Origin: Hymenobacter ginkgonis
GTDB taxonomy: Bacteria; Bacteroidota; Bacteroidia; Cytophagales; Hymenobacteraceae
DNA: 64,000 nucleotides
Assembly: GCF_009755225.1 (NCBI RefSeq)
Contig: NZ_WQKZ01000003.1
Span: 744,001 to 808,000 of the forward strand
Direction: 5' to 3'
The first letter of the stretch is position 1. Every line of letters starts with the position of its first letter. The position numbers were made by a program, and so were the translations under genes. Below the pieces are notes generated by a model, which was given only the letters and a program-made list of their open reading frames with translations, made no database searches and had not been told where the DNA came from. Shown in pieces: positions 53,737 through 62,260 of this stretch.

Positions 53737-54990
53737 ATGCCTGACTTAAAACGAGTGGTCATCACGGGCGTGGGGGCGCTCACGCCTATCGGCAACGACG
53801 CCGCTAGCTTCGGCCGTGCCCTGATGGCGGGGGTGAACGGGGTCGGCCCCATTACCCGCTTCAACGCCGCTAAGTTCAAAACCCGCTTCGCCTGCGAGGT
53901 CAAAAACTTTGACCCGCTCGCTTTCCTCGACCGCGCCGAAGCCCGCAAGTACGACGCCTTTACGCAGTACGGGCTGGTGGCGGCCGAAGAAGCCATCCGG
54001 CACGCGCAGCTCGACTTCGACCAGCTGAACCGCAACCGCATCGGCGTGGTGTGGGGCTCGGGCGTGGGCGGCCTGCAAACCTTGCAGGAGCAGATTTCCG
54101 AGTTTGCCACTGGCGATGGCACGCCGCGCTTCAACCCGTTTTTTACCTCCAAAATAATCATTGATATTGCGGCCGGGCTCATTTCCATCAAGCATGGGCT
54201 GCGGGGGCTGAACTACGCCACCGTGTCGGCCTGCGCTACGTCCACTACGGCGCTCATTGCCGCCTTCAACCACCTGCGCTGGGGCCAGGCCGATGTGCTG
54301 ATTGCCGGTGGCTCGGAGGCGACCGTGAACGCGACGGGCATCGGCAGCTACAACGCTTCGCGGGCCCTTTCGACCCGCAACGACGACTACGCCACGGCCT
54401 CGCGCCCCTTCGACGTGGCCCGCGACGGCTTCGTGGTGGGCGAGGGGGCCGGGGCCCTGATTTTGGAGGAATATGAACACGCCCGGCGGCGCGGCGCGCC
54501 CATCTTGGCCGAAATAGTGGGCGGCGGCATGGCGGCCGATGCCTACCACCTCATCGGCACGCACCCTCAGGGCGAGGGCGCTTACCTCAGCATGCAGGCT
54601 GCCTTGGACGATGCTGGCCTGCACGCCGCCCAAATCGATTACCTCAACGCGCACGCCACCTCCACCGGCCTGGGCGATGCCAGCGAGGCCAAGGCTATCG
54701 GGCGGGTATTTGGGCCGGCACCCAGCTTGCACGTGAGCGCGACCAAGAGCATGACCGGGCACCTGCTGGGGGCGGCCGGGGCCATCGAGGCCATTGCCTG
54801 CGTGCATGCCGTGCAGCACGATGTCATTCCGCCTATCATCAACACGACCACGCTGGACCCGGACTTTGTAGGCCGCTTTCCGCTGGCGCTGGGCCAGCCC
54901 GTGTACCGGCCCGTGACCTACGCCATGAGCAATTCCTTCGGCTTCGGCGGCCACACGGCTACGCTGATTATGCGCAAGTACGAGGGCTAG
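53737..54990 (+). CDS. fabF: Beta-ketoacyl-ACP synthase II
   Basis: The ATG at 53737 gives 417 residues; a GTG two codons earlier is less likely. The thiolase-fold catalytic triad is present: Cys166 in TVSACATSTTALIAAF, His306 in NAHATSTGLGD and His342 in TKSMTGHLLGAAG, with Lys337. It condenses malonyl-ACP with acyl-ACP during fatty-acid elongation. It is not next to acpP or other fab genes, but after a TetR-controlled exporter and before an SDR, so it may be a second FabF serving a special lipid, or a drug-tolerant spare copy. Whether another fabF exists cannot be seen here. Confidence 0.93.
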   Translation: MPDLKRVVITGVGALTPIGNDAASFGRALMAGVNGVGPITRFNAAKFKTRFACEVKNFDPLAFLDRAEARKYDAFTQYGLVAAEEAIRHAQLDFDQLNRNRIGVVWGSGVGGLQTLQEQISEFATGDGTPRFNPFFTSKIIIDIAAGLISIKHGLRGLNYATVSACATSTTALIAAFNHLRWGQADVLIAGGSEATVNATGIGSYNASRALSTRNDDYATASRPFDVARDGFVVGEGAGALILEEYEHARRRGAPILAEIVGGGMAADAYHLIGTHPQGEGAYLSMQAALDDAGLHAAQIDYLNAHATSTGLGDASEAKAIGRVFGPAPSLHVSATKSMTGHLLGAAGAIEAIACVHAVQHDVIPPIINTTTLDPDFVGRFPLALGQPVYRPVTYAMSNSFGFGGHTATLIMRKYEG

Positions 54991-55081
54991 CAAATAGCCA
55001 CATGCCTCATTAACCCATTATTAGTTAGCCCTAAGCGTTTTGCCTGGGGAAATTTTTACCCATTTACCCAAACCAACTCCC

Positions 55082-55819
55082 ATGAACATTTCCCATAAAA
55101 CCATCCTCATTACTGGTGGTGGCTCCGGCATTGGCCTGGCCATTGCCCAACTCCTGAGCGAGCACGGCAACCGCCTTATCCTGACGGGCCGCAACCAGGC
55201 CAAGCTGGACCGGGCCGCCGCGCAGGTGCCCAATGCCACGGCCATTGCCTGCGATATCACCAACGCCGCCGATGTCACGCGCCTGGTAGACCGGGTGCAA
55301 ACAGAGTTCGGCGACCTCAGCGTGTTGATTAACAACGCGGGCCAAGGCTCGGCCTACCAGCTAGGGGCCAACGCCAATGCCTTTGCCATTGCGGAGGCAG
55401 AAATGACCACCAACTACCTAGCCATTGTGCGCCTCACGGAGTTGCTACTGCCGATGCTCGGCCAGCAGCCCGAGGCGGCTATCGTGAACGTTAGCTCTAT
55501 CGTGGCCTTTGCTCCGCAGGTTAAAATACCGACCTACTCGGCCAGTAAGGCGGCTCTGCACTCTTACACCCAGGCTCTGCGCCACTCGCTGGCCAAAACC
55601 ACGGCCATCCGGGTGTTTGAGCTGATGCCGCCGCTGGTGGACACCGAGCTGACGCAGGAAATTGGGGGCGCGAACGGGATTCCGCCCCAGCAGGTGGCTA
55701 CCGAGCTGCTGGCGGGCCTTGAGCAGGATACCAACGAAATCCTAGTCGGCCAGACGGCGCAGTTCTACGACTACCACCGCGCCTCGCCGGCCGAGGCCTT
55801 CGCGATGCTTAATCAATAA
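55082..55819 (+). CDS. Short-chain dehydrogenase/reductase (DltE-like)
   Basis: The ATG at 55082 gives 245 residues; the frame is open 42 bases further upstream. The NAD(P) motif is TGGGSGIGLAIAQLL, then NNAGQGSAYQL, the catalytic Ser in VNVSSIVAFAP and YSASK (Tyr and Lys). The C-terminal VDTELTQEIGGANGIPPQQV resembles the DltE-like oxidoreductases of Bacteroidota. Reduction of a small carbonyl compound is likely. It follows fabF by 91 bases in the same direction and could belong to the same transcript. Confidence 0.9.
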   Translation: MNISHKTILITGGGSGIGLAIAQLLSEHGNRLILTGRNQAKLDRAAAQVPNATAIACDITNAADVTRLVDRVQTEFGDLSVLINNAGQGSAYQLGANANAFAIAEAEMTTNYLAIVRLTELLLPMLGQQPEAAIVNVSSIVAFAPQVKIPTYSASKAALHSYTQALRHSLAKTTAIRVFELMPPLVDTELTQEIGGANGIPPQQVATELLAGLEQDTNEILVGQTAQFYDYHRASPAEAFAMLNQ

Positions 55820-56045
55820 GCCACGATGGACACGCCCAGCGTAATCGTACTGGCGGTGCAGCCCGCAGTACCTGGCCGCAGTGAAGATCCTAGTGGCTGC
55901 CACGGCCCGCCTATGCCCAGCATTTGGCGGCACACTTGGCTTCACATCACTTAAAGCGTCATAGCGGCCTGGATCTAACGCTAGGGATGTCGGAAGTTGC
56001 CTGGTCAGTTAACTAACCTTGCCATTCCTGCTTGGTTACCGAGCT

Positions 56046-56618
56046 ATGGATACTACCCTGCTGGCTAACGTGGCCCGGTACCTGACCCTGACCCCTGATG
56101 AACAAGCGTACGTGACGAGCCTGCTCGTGCCCGCCCACGTTCCCCGCTTCGGCTACGTGCTGCAGGCCGGGCAGCCTACCCGCTCGCTCACCTTTATTAC
56201 GCGGGGCTGCGTGCGCACGTATGCCACCGATGGCCAGGGCAAGGAAACCGTACTCAGCTTTGCCTGGGAAGGCTGGTGGTATGGCGACGCGGCCAGCGCG
56301 GTGGCGGGTAGCCCGGCTACGCTCACCCTGCAAGCGCTGGAAGCGACCGATGTGCTGCACCTAAGTATGGAGCGCCTGGAGCAGCTGTGCGCCCGTATCC
56401 CGGCCTTCGAGCGCTTTTTTCGGTTATTGTTTCAGAACGCCTTTCTGCTGGAGCAGCGGCAGCGCCTAGCCTTGCTGCACTGGCCCGCCGCCGAGCGCTA
56501 CGCCCGCTTTTGCCGCTAGTACCCGCGGCTACGTCAGCGGGTCGCCCAGAAGTACATCGCTTCCTACCTGGGCATGACGCCCGAGTTTTTGAGTGCGCTG
56601 CGCACCCGGCAGGGATAG
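56046..56618 (+). pseudogene. Crp/Fnr-family regulator interrupted by an amber stop
   Basis: From the ATG at 56046 the cyclic-nucleotide-like domain reads well (LQAGQPTRSLTFITRGCVRT, FAWEGWWYGDAASAVAG). After AERYARFCR comes TAG at 56517-56519, but the same frame continues YPRLRQRVAQKYIASYLGMT, PEFLSALRTRQG to TAG at 56616. The DNA-binding tail is thus cut off by one stop codon in an otherwise intact frame. It is either a recent pseudogene, a sequencing error or a truncated protein without DNA binding. Confidence 0.8.
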
Positions 56619-56762
56619 GGCGCATTTCTTAAGCTAGCTTAAGATTTTGGGTCGATGAAGAAGCGTGCTTTGTGAGCGGGTAGGGCAGCCTACCTGCCTA
56701 TCCCGTTGGCGCCTGGTGTGGGCCAACCATTCTGCGTCATTCCTTGACTTTTCTCTTTTACG

Positions 56763-57455
56763 ATGACTCCTCTGGTCCTCGTTCCGGGCCTGCTCTGCAC
56801 GGCCGAACTCTTTGCCCCTCAAGTAGCCGCTTTGTGGCCGTATGGCTCCATTACGGTTGCCTCCACCTTGGAAGGCGAAACGATGGCGGAAATCGCGGCC
56901 GCCATTCTTGCTACCGCGCCCCCGCGTTTTGCGTTGGCTGGCCTCTCAATGGGGGGCTATATATGCTTCGAAATCATGCGCCAAGCCCCGGAGCGCGTAA
57001 GCAAGCTGGCGCTGCTCGACACCTCGGCCCGCCCCGATGCCCCACAGCAGGTAGCTCAGCGGCACGCGCTGCTAGAACAGGCCCGGCAAGGCGACTTTGC
57101 GGCCGTTGCGGCGCGGGGCCTAACGGCGGTGCTGCACCCGGCGCACCAACAGGATGCCGCGTTGCGGGCCATCCACGAACGCATGGGCCAGGCGGTGGGC
57201 CTGGCTGGCCTGGCGCGGGAGCTGGCCGCCGTCATCGGCCGCCCCGACAGCCGGCCGGACTTGGCCGCCATTACGGTACCCACGCTGGTCGTGGTGGGGG
57301 CCGACGATGCCGTGACCCCGCCTGACCAAGCCGAAGAACTAGCCGCCGCTATTGCGGGGGCCCGCCTGGTGGTCGTCCCCGAGTGCGGGCACAGTACCAC
57401 GCTAGAGCAGCCCGCGGCCGTGAATCAGGCCTTGGTAGACTGGCTGCGGGCCTAA
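56763..57455 (+). CDS. Alpha/beta hydrolase, cytoplasmic
   Basis: This 230-residue protein lacks a signal peptide. The oxyanion region is LVLVPGLLCTAELFAPQ, the nucleophile elbow is AGLSMGGYI (Ser), the acid is in VVVGADDAVTPPDQA and the His in PECGHSTTLEQP. The short cap suggests a small ester or lactone hydrolase. It is convergent with nothing and followed by a hairpin. Substrate unknown. Confidence 0.9.
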   Translation: MTPLVLVPGLLCTAELFAPQVAALWPYGSITVASTLEGETMAEIAAAILATAPPRFALAGLSMGGYICFEIMRQAPERVSKLALLDTSARPDAPQQVAQRHALLEQARQGDFAAVAARGLTAVLHPAHQQDAALRAIHERMGQAVGLAGLARELAAVIGRPDSRPDLAAITVPTLVVVGADDAVTPPDQAEELAAAIAGARLVVVPECGHSTTLEQPAAVNQALVDWLRA

Positions 57456-57481
57456 AGCGACCGGCCCAAGAACGCAATCAG

Positions 57482-57525
57482 TTTGCCCCTGATTAGGCCC
57501 CTTCGCTGCCTCGGCCAGGGGCAAA
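57482..57525 (+). terminator. Hairpin after the alpha/beta hydrolase
   Basis: tttgcccctg and caggggcaaa are perfectly complementary across a 24-base loop, which contains a further aggcc/ggcc pairing. It starts 27 bases after the hydrolase stop. Four A's and no T tract follow, so it is only a probable terminator. Confidence 0.5.
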
Positions 57526-57592
57526 AGGCCGTTTGACTGCCTAAAAAGGCCGCTTAGGTGGGGAGCCTGGTAGCGCGCTTGGGGGCGCGCAC

Positions 57593-57600
57593 TACCTTTG
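57593..57600 (+). promoter_or_regulatory. -7 element placed 5 bases before a start codon (leaderless operon)
   Basis: TACCTTTG is an exact TAnnTTTG match, followed by gcccc and the ATG at 57606. It lies inside the longer possible frame from 57558 and so argues for the ATG at 57606. Confidence 0.65.
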
Positions 57601-57605
57601 GCCCC

Positions 57606-58721
57606 ATGCGCAGCGCAGGGGCCACGTCATCGAATCAGAATAAACCCGCGCTGGTGACGGGGCCGGTCATTGCGCTGGCCTGGCTGCTGTTCAGCGGGTT
57701 TATGGTGCTGCTGATGTTCGGGCAGAACCTCTCTGTGGGCACGCCCACCCATTGGGGCGAAACCTTAGGCGGGCGGCTGCTACACGGCCTGCTTTGGGGC
57801 CTGCTCACGCCGCTGGTCTTTGCGCTGGCCACGCGCTTCGACCTGACCGAGCGCCGCCACCGCCTGCCCCACCTGCTGGTGCACGCCGCTGCAAGCTATG
57901 GGCTCGCACTGGTTTTTCGTCTGGTTTACGCCGGGCTAATGACCGTTTTTGGGGCCCAGCCGGGGGCCTTCTCGCTGCCTACGGTCATTCTAAATGCCAA
58001 TAATTGGGTGCCTGTTTATTGGATGCTGCTCTGCGTTGCCTACGCCGTGCAGTACCGTGAGCGGTTTCGCCAGGGCCAAGTGCAGGCGGCGCAACTGGAA
58101 ACGCAACTGGTGCAGGCGCAGCTGCAGGCGCTAAAAATGCAGCTCCAGCCGCACTTTCTGTTCAATTCCCTGAACGCCGTTTCGGCCCTGATGGGCACCG
58201 ATGTGAAGGCAGCCCGGCGCATGCTGGCCCAGCTCAGCCAGTTTTTGCGCCTGGTGCTGGAGGGCAGCGATACGCAGGAGGTGACGCTCGCCCAGGAGCT
58301 GCACCTGACCCGCCTGTACCTCGAAATCGAGCAAACCCGCTTTCCCGACCGCTTGACTGTGGCCTACCACATCGCGCCCGGCACAGAAGCTGCGCTGCTG
58401 CCCGCCCTGCTCTTGCAGCCAGTAGTGGAAAACGCCGTGCGCCACGGCCTGGCCCCGCAGGCGGGGGTAGGGGAGCTGGCCATCAGCGCCCGGCAGCAGG
58501 CCGACCGGCTCATTGTGCAGGTGCAAGACAATGGGCGGGGCACCACCGATACTGCCGTGCGAGGCATCGGCTTGCGCAACCTCGAAAGTCGCCTAGCCAC
58601 CCGCTACGGCGCCGACTACGCTGTGACTGTGGAAACCGCGCCCGGCCAGGGCTACTGCCTCCAATTGTCGCTGCCCTTCCAGGCCGCAGTGCCCGCCAAT
58701 CCAAACTCCCTACCTGCATGA
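57606..58721 (+). CDS. LytS-like sensor histidine kinase (His_kinase type)
   Basis: The ATG at 57606 gives 371 residues and is fixed by the promoter element just before it. Four membrane spans (for example GPVIALAWLLFSGFMVLLMF and LHGLLWGLLTPLVFAL) lead to a coiled coil and the His_kinase domain with phospho-His183 in LQPHFLFNSLNAVSAL, then a HATPase with QPVVENAVRHGLAPQ, QDNGRGTTD and GIGLRNLESRLATRYG. It overlaps the LytTR response regulator by 4 bases (ATGA), so the pair is one operon and one signalling system, the second of this kind in the window. Confidence 0.94.
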   Translation: MRSAGATSSNQNKPALVTGPVIALAWLLFSGFMVLLMFGQNLSVGTPTHWGETLGGRLLHGLLWGLLTPLVFALATRFDLTERRHRLPHLLVHAAASYGLALVFRLVYAGLMTVFGAQPGAFSLPTVILNANNWVPVYWMLLCVAYAVQYRERFRQGQVQAAQLETQLVQAQLQALKMQLQPHFLFNSLNAVSALMGTDVKAARRMLAQLSQFLRLVLEGSDTQEVTLAQELHLTRLYLEIEQTRFPDRLTVAYHIAPGTEAALLPALLLQPVVENAVRHGLAPQAGVGELAISARQQADRLIVQVQDNGRGTTDTAVRGIGLRNLESRLATRYGADYAVTVETAPGQGYCLQLSLPFQAAVPANPNSLPA

Positions 58722-59521
58722 GCACGAGCCTGCGCACCCTATTGGTAGATGATGAGCCGCTGGCCCGTGGCCTAGTGCGGGAGTTGCTGGCCGACTTCCC
58801 GGAAATGACCATCGCGGGCGAGTGCCAAAATGGCCTCGAAGCGCTAGCCGCCCTGCAAACCGGGACGTACGACGTGGTCTTTCTGGACGTACAAATGCCC
58901 GACCTCGACGGGGTGCAGGTGCTGCAACGCCTGCGCGACGCGGGTCAGCCGCTGCCGTTGGTAGTGTTCGTGACGGCCTACGACCAGTACGCCGTGGCCG
59001 CCTTCGCGCTGCACGCGGTCGATTATCTGCTCAAGCCGCTCGACCCCGACCGGTTTGCCGAGTGCGTGCGCCGGGTGCAGCAGCAGGCGGCCCAGCGCCA
59101 CAGCCAGGCCGCGGGGGCCGACCTGGCTGCCCTACTACGCGCCTGGCCGTTGCCGGCCGGCACCAGCCCTACCCCCCCGGTCGAGTACCAAGACCGGTTT
59201 GTGGTGAAGCAGCCCGAGCGGCAGTTTTTCGTGCCCGCGGCCGACGTGTGTTACCTTGAAGCCACGAGCAGCGGCGTGCTGCTGCACACGGCCCGGGCGG
59301 CGCACCTGGTGCGCGCCGCGCTGGGGCAGCTGGCCGAGCGGCTCGACCCGGCCCACTTCCTGCGCATCCACCGCTCGTTCGTCATCAATACCGGCCACAT
59401 TGTGGAGTTCAAGGCGTGGGCCCACGGCGAGTACCTGTTTCGCATGGCCAACGGGCAGCACGTCAGCTCGTCGCGCAGCTACAACGCGGCCATCCAGCAG
59501 TTTTTGAAGCGCTTCGCCTAG
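58718..59521 (+). CDS. LytTR-family response regulator
   Basis: This 267-residue protein has a receiver domain with Asp57 in VVFLDVQMPDLDGVQVL, the Thr in VFVTAYDQYAV and Lys in YLLKPLDPDR. After a linker rich in Ala and Pro, a LytTR domain (about 165-265) has VCYLEATSSGVLLHT and FLRIHRSFVINTGHIVEFKA. It is the partner of the overlapping kinase. Targets are unknown; the genes just downstream (membrane protein, hydrolase) are candidates. Confidence 0.95.
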   Translation: MSTSLRTLLVDDEPLARGLVRELLADFPEMTIAGECQNGLEALAALQTGTYDVVFLDVQMPDLDGVQVLQRLRDAGQPLPLVVFVTAYDQYAVAAFALHAVDYLLKPLDPDRFAECVRRVQQQAAQRHSQAAGADLAALLRAWPLPAGTSPTPPVEYQDRFVVKQPERQFFVPAADVCYLEATSSGVLLHTARAAHLVRAALGQLAERLDPAHFLRIHRSFVINTGHIVEFKAWAHGEYLFRMANGQHVSSSRSYNAAIQQFLKRFA

Positions 59522-59603
59522 CTGCCGGCGGCCAAAAAGGCCAACTCAGGGCCGGATAAGGCCACCTGGCCGCGAGGCCCTAGCAGCGGCTCAAAGCCGC
59601 CCG

Positions 59604-59611
59604 TAAGTTTG
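59604..59611 (+). promoter_or_regulatory. -7 promoter element of the DUF308-like gene
   Basis: TAAGTTTG is an exact TAnnTTTG match, about 87 bases before the ATG at 59699, giving a leader of roughly 80 bases. It shows that the longer frame from 59609 cannot be used from this promoter. Confidence 0.6.
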
Positions 59612-59698
59612 ATTGTCAAGCAGGTAGCCCTCCGGCTATCTGGTGACGGAGCGAGTGCTCCGCCAATCTCACGCAGTCTAAACTTCCTCTCAAATCAC

Positions 59699-60280
59699 AT
59701 GGCACCCTCCACCGCCACCTTCTCGCAGCCGGCCAATACGGTCCGGGACTTACGCCTCCTGTATTTCGTGCGCGCCGCTTTTGCCTTCGTTTGGGCCGGC
59801 TTGCTGGCCGCCAAACTTCCGGCCCTGACGCCCTTGCTCCTGCTGCTGTATCCTACCTGGGATGTGGTAGCCACCTTTGCCGACCTGCGGGCCAGCCGCC
59901 GCAGTAGCCTGGCCGCCAATGGGTCGCGCTACCTCAACATCGTCATTGGCTTGGTTACCACGGTAGCCGTGGCCGTGGCCCTGCAACAGAGCACGGCGGC
60001 AGTGCTCCTCGTCTTCGGCGTATGGGCTATTTTGACCGGGTTGATTCAGCTTGTGCTGGCCTGGCGGCGGCACCGCGGCGTGGGCGGCCAGTGGCCGATG
60101 ATGCTGAGTGGCGCGCAATCGGCCGTTGCCGGCTGCTTGTTCATTGCGCACGCCCATTCACCAGAAATGGGTCTCAACACCTTATGGCGGTATGCCGCGT
60201 TTGGGGGCTTCTATTTCCTGCTCGCGGCCTGGCGGTTGCGTTCCTCGGCGCTGGCTACTTCATCGGACTCAGTTGCCTAG
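59699..60280 (+). CDS. HdeD/DUF308-like membrane protein
   Basis: The ATG at 59699 gives 193 residues with six hydrophobic segments (for example FVRAAFAFVWAGLLAAKLPA, TAAVLLVFGVWAILTGLIQL and WRYAAFGGFYFLLAAW). The repeated two-span units and the GVWAILTGLIQLVLAWR segment match the HdeD/DUF308 group of small membrane proteins linked to acid or general stress in other bacteria. The function here is unknown. It has its own promoter and precedes a secreted hydrolase by 75 bases. Confidence 0.8.
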   Translation: MAPSTATFSQPANTVRDLRLLYFVRAAFAFVWAGLLAAKLPALTPLLLLLYPTWDVVATFADLRASRRSSLAANGSRYLNIVIGLVTTVAVAVALQQSTAAVLLVFGVWAILTGLIQLVLAWRRHRGVGGQWPMMLSGAQSAVAGCLFIAHAHSPEMGLNTLWRYAAFGGFYFLLAAWRLRSSALATSSDSVA

Positions 60281-60355
60281 CTGCTGGTAGGCCGACGTTC
60301 TCTCCCGCCTATCTAGCTGTTTAGCAAGTACTAATTTCTTACCATACGAAACCTC

Positions 60356-61135
60356 ATGTTCCCGCTCTCTCGAATCGCCGCCTCCATCCTAACCGCTGGC
60401 CTGCCACTCGTAGCCGGTTCCCCCACTGCCCAGGCCCAAACCGCGCCCACTAGCATCCGTAACATCGTGCTAGTGCACGGGGCCTATGCCGACGGCTCAG
60501 GCTGGAAAGGGGTATATGACATCCTCGTCAAAGACGGCTACTCCGTGAACCTGGTGCAGGAGCCGCTGACCTCGCAGGCTGAGGACGTGGCCGCCGTTAA
60601 GCGCGTACTGGCCCGGCAAACGGGGCCCGTTATCTTGGTGGGGCACAGCTACGGCGGGGCCGTAATTACCGAAGCTGGTACCGATGCCCAGGTGGCCGGG
60701 CTGGTCTACATTGCGGCCCACGCGCCGGACGCGGGCGAGAGCACCACCTCCAACAAGAACAAGCTGCCCGGCGCCACCAAAGCCGTGGCCGCCACCCCGG
60801 ATGGCTTTCTCTTTATCGACCCGGCGCACTTTGCCGCCGACTTCGCCGCCGACCTGCCGCCTGCGCAGGCGGCCTTTATGGCCCACGCCCAGATGCCAGT
60901 CGCCGCGGTTGCCGCGGCAGCCCCCATCAGCGTGCCCGCCTGGAAAACCAAGCCTAGCTGGTACCTGGTGGCCGGGGCCGACCGCATGATTAACCCCGAC
61001 CTGGAACGCATGTACGCCGCCCGCGCCCACAGCCACACCATCGAGATTGCGGGGGCTAGCCACTCGGTTTATATCTCCCACGCCAAAGAAGTAGCGGCCC
61101 TGATTGAGCAGGCGGCGCAGCAGGCCGGCAAATGA
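60356..61135 (+). CDS. Exported alpha/beta hydrolase (salicylate-esterase-like)
   Basis: This 259-residue protein has a signal peptide (IAASILTAGLPLVAGSPTAQ) and a well-known hydrolase pattern: IVLVHGAYADGSGWKGVYD, PVILVGHSYGGAVITEAG (nucleophile Ser in GHSYGG), a lid around APDAGESTTSNK, Asp in VAGADRMINPD and His in GASHSVYISH. Homologues are often annotated as alpha/beta hydrolases related to plant methyl-salicylate esterases. The physiological ester is unknown. The Crp/Fnr regulator gene follows 57 bases later. Confidence 0.9.
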   Translation: MFPLSRIAASILTAGLPLVAGSPTAQAQTAPTSIRNIVLVHGAYADGSGWKGVYDILVKDGYSVNLVQEPLTSQAEDVAAVKRVLARQTGPVILVGHSYGGAVITEAGTDAQVAGLVYIAAHAPDAGESTTSNKNKLPGATKAVAATPDGFLFIDPAHFAADFAADLPPAQAAFMAHAQMPVAAVAAAAPISVPAWKTKPSWYLVAGADRMINPDLERMYAARAHSHTIEIAGASHSVYISHAKEVAALIEQAAQQAGK

Positions 61136-61192
61136 GACAAACAACGTGGGGAGTACCCTTCTTTCCTCCTAGGTCCTTACGTAGTTAACGTT

Positions 61193-61780
61193 ATGTTCGA
61201 AGCCCTGCAGCAGCACCTGCGCCAGACCGTCAAGTTGCCCGAAGCAGAATGGGCGTTTGCCGCGCCGCACCTGCGCCGATTGCATCTAAACAAGCACGAG
61301 GCCTTTGTGGTGCCCGGGCAGGTGTGCCGGCACCTGGCCTTCGTGGAAACCGGGGTCTTGCGCTCGTTCCTGACTACCACCGAGCGGGAGGTCACCAATG
61401 ACTTTTTTCTGCCGGGCTCCTTTGTGAGTGCCTTCACCAGCTTCATTACCCAGGTGCCCTCGGTGTGGACGGTACAGGCCCTGAAACCCTGCGAACTAGT
61501 CGTTTTCTCGCAGGACTTTCTGCAAACCCTTTACGCGCGGCACGGCGCTTGGCTGTATTTCAGTAAGGGCTTGATGGAAACCGAATTCATCAAAAAATGC
61601 CGCCGCGAAAGTTCGTTTCTGCGCCACGCCGCCGACCAGCGTTACCACGCCTTACTCCAGCAATACCCCACCCTGGAACAACACGTGCCGCAGTATCACA
61701 TCGCCTCGTACCTAGGCATCCAGCCCGAAACCTTGAGCCGCTTACGTGCTCGGCCGACGCCTAGCGCCGCTTTTTCTTGA
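61193..61780 (+). CDS. Crp/Fnr-family transcriptional regulator
   Basis: This 195-residue protein has an N-terminal cNMP-binding-like domain (about 20-130; FVVPGQVCRHLAFVETGVLR, FFLPGSFVSAFTSFI) and a C-terminal winged helix (about 150-190). Its recognition helix, IQPETLSRLRAR, carries Glu, Ser and Arg in the E-x-x-S-R pattern that FNR-type proteins use to read TTGAT. A perfect TTGAT-N4-ATCAA site overlaps the stop codon. No N-terminal Cys cluster is present, so it is not an iron-sulfur oxygen sensor of the E. coli FNR type. It probably activates the tautomerase gene downstream. Confidence 0.92.
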   Translation: MFEALQQHLRQTVKLPEAEWAFAAPHLRRLHLNKHEAFVVPGQVCRHLAFVETGVLRSFLTTTEREVTNDFFLPGSFVSAFTSFITQVPSVWTVQALKPCELVVFSQDFLQTLYARHGAWLYFSKGLMETEFIKKCRRESSFLRHAADQRYHALLQQYPTLEQHVPQYHIASYLGIQPETLSRLRARPTPSAAFS

Positions 61781-61790
61781 TGTACATCAA
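61777..61790. promoter_or_regulatory. Perfect FNR/Crp-type box
   Basis: TTGATGTACATCAA equals TTGAT-N4-ATCAA. It overlaps the stop of the crp gene and is centred about 42 bases before the predicted transcription start of the tautomerase gene (-7 element at 61813), the position of a class II activator site. Confidence 0.65.
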
Positions 61791-61812
61791 GGCATTGGGC
61801 CCCCCGGGCCAA

Positions 61813-61820
61813 GACCTTTG
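61813..61820 (+). promoter_or_regulatory. -7 promoter element of the tautomerase gene
   Basis: GACCTTTG, 35 bases before the ATG at 61856; the same variant is used before the two small genes near 42.5-43.0 kb. Confidence 0.5.
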
Positions 61821-61855
61821 GGGAGTTATTTTTCACCCCTTAATCCCTTGGCCTC

Positions 61856-62260
61856 ATGCCTATTTTGCAAGTCAAACTCAGCGCCCACCCCACGCCGGAA
61901 CTCTCCCACCAAGTTGCGGCGACGCTCGTCGAGATAACCGCCCGTATTCTGCATAAAAAGGCAGATCTCACGTCCGTCGCGGTGGACTATGTGGCGCCGG
62001 AACACTGGATAGTCGGGGGTAGGAGCTTGGCCGAACATGGCAAAGCCAGCTTTTTCCTGGATATCAAGATAGTCGATGGCACCAACACCAAAGACGAAAA
62101 AGCGCACTATCAACAAGAAGTATTTGCCCGCATGGGCGAGTTGCTGGGCGACCTGCACCCCGAAAGCTACATCTACGTGCACGATGTGCGGGCCGAGGCC
62201 TACGGCTTCGGTGGCCTGACGCAGGAATTTCGCTACATTCAAGCGAAGCTCTCGGCATAA
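61856..62260 (+). CDS. 4-oxalocrotonate tautomerase-family protein
   Basis: This 134-residue protein begins MPILQVKLSAHPTPELSHQV, so Pro1, the catalytic base of the tautomerase superfamily, is exposed after Met removal. A second beta-alpha-beta unit (TSVAVDYVAPEHWIVGG) follows and the tail is longer than in short 4-OT enzymes. The family isomerises keto-enol compounds, often from aromatic degradation, or has promiscuous activity. Control by the Crp/Fnr regulator upstream is likely from the site between them. Confidence 0.88.
   Translation: MPILQVKLSAHPTPELSHQVAATLVEITARILHKKADLTSVAVDYVAPEHWIVGGRSLAEHGKASFFLDIKIVDGTNTKDEKAHYQQEVFARMGELLGDLHPESYIYVHDVRAEAYGFGGLTQEFRYIQAKLSA

Noticed and set aside
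53746..54993. 415-codon minus-strand frame opposite fabF
   Set aside because: It is an antisense shadow of a GC-rich conserved gene with low-complexity His/Arg/Gly sequence. FabF has all catalytic residues.
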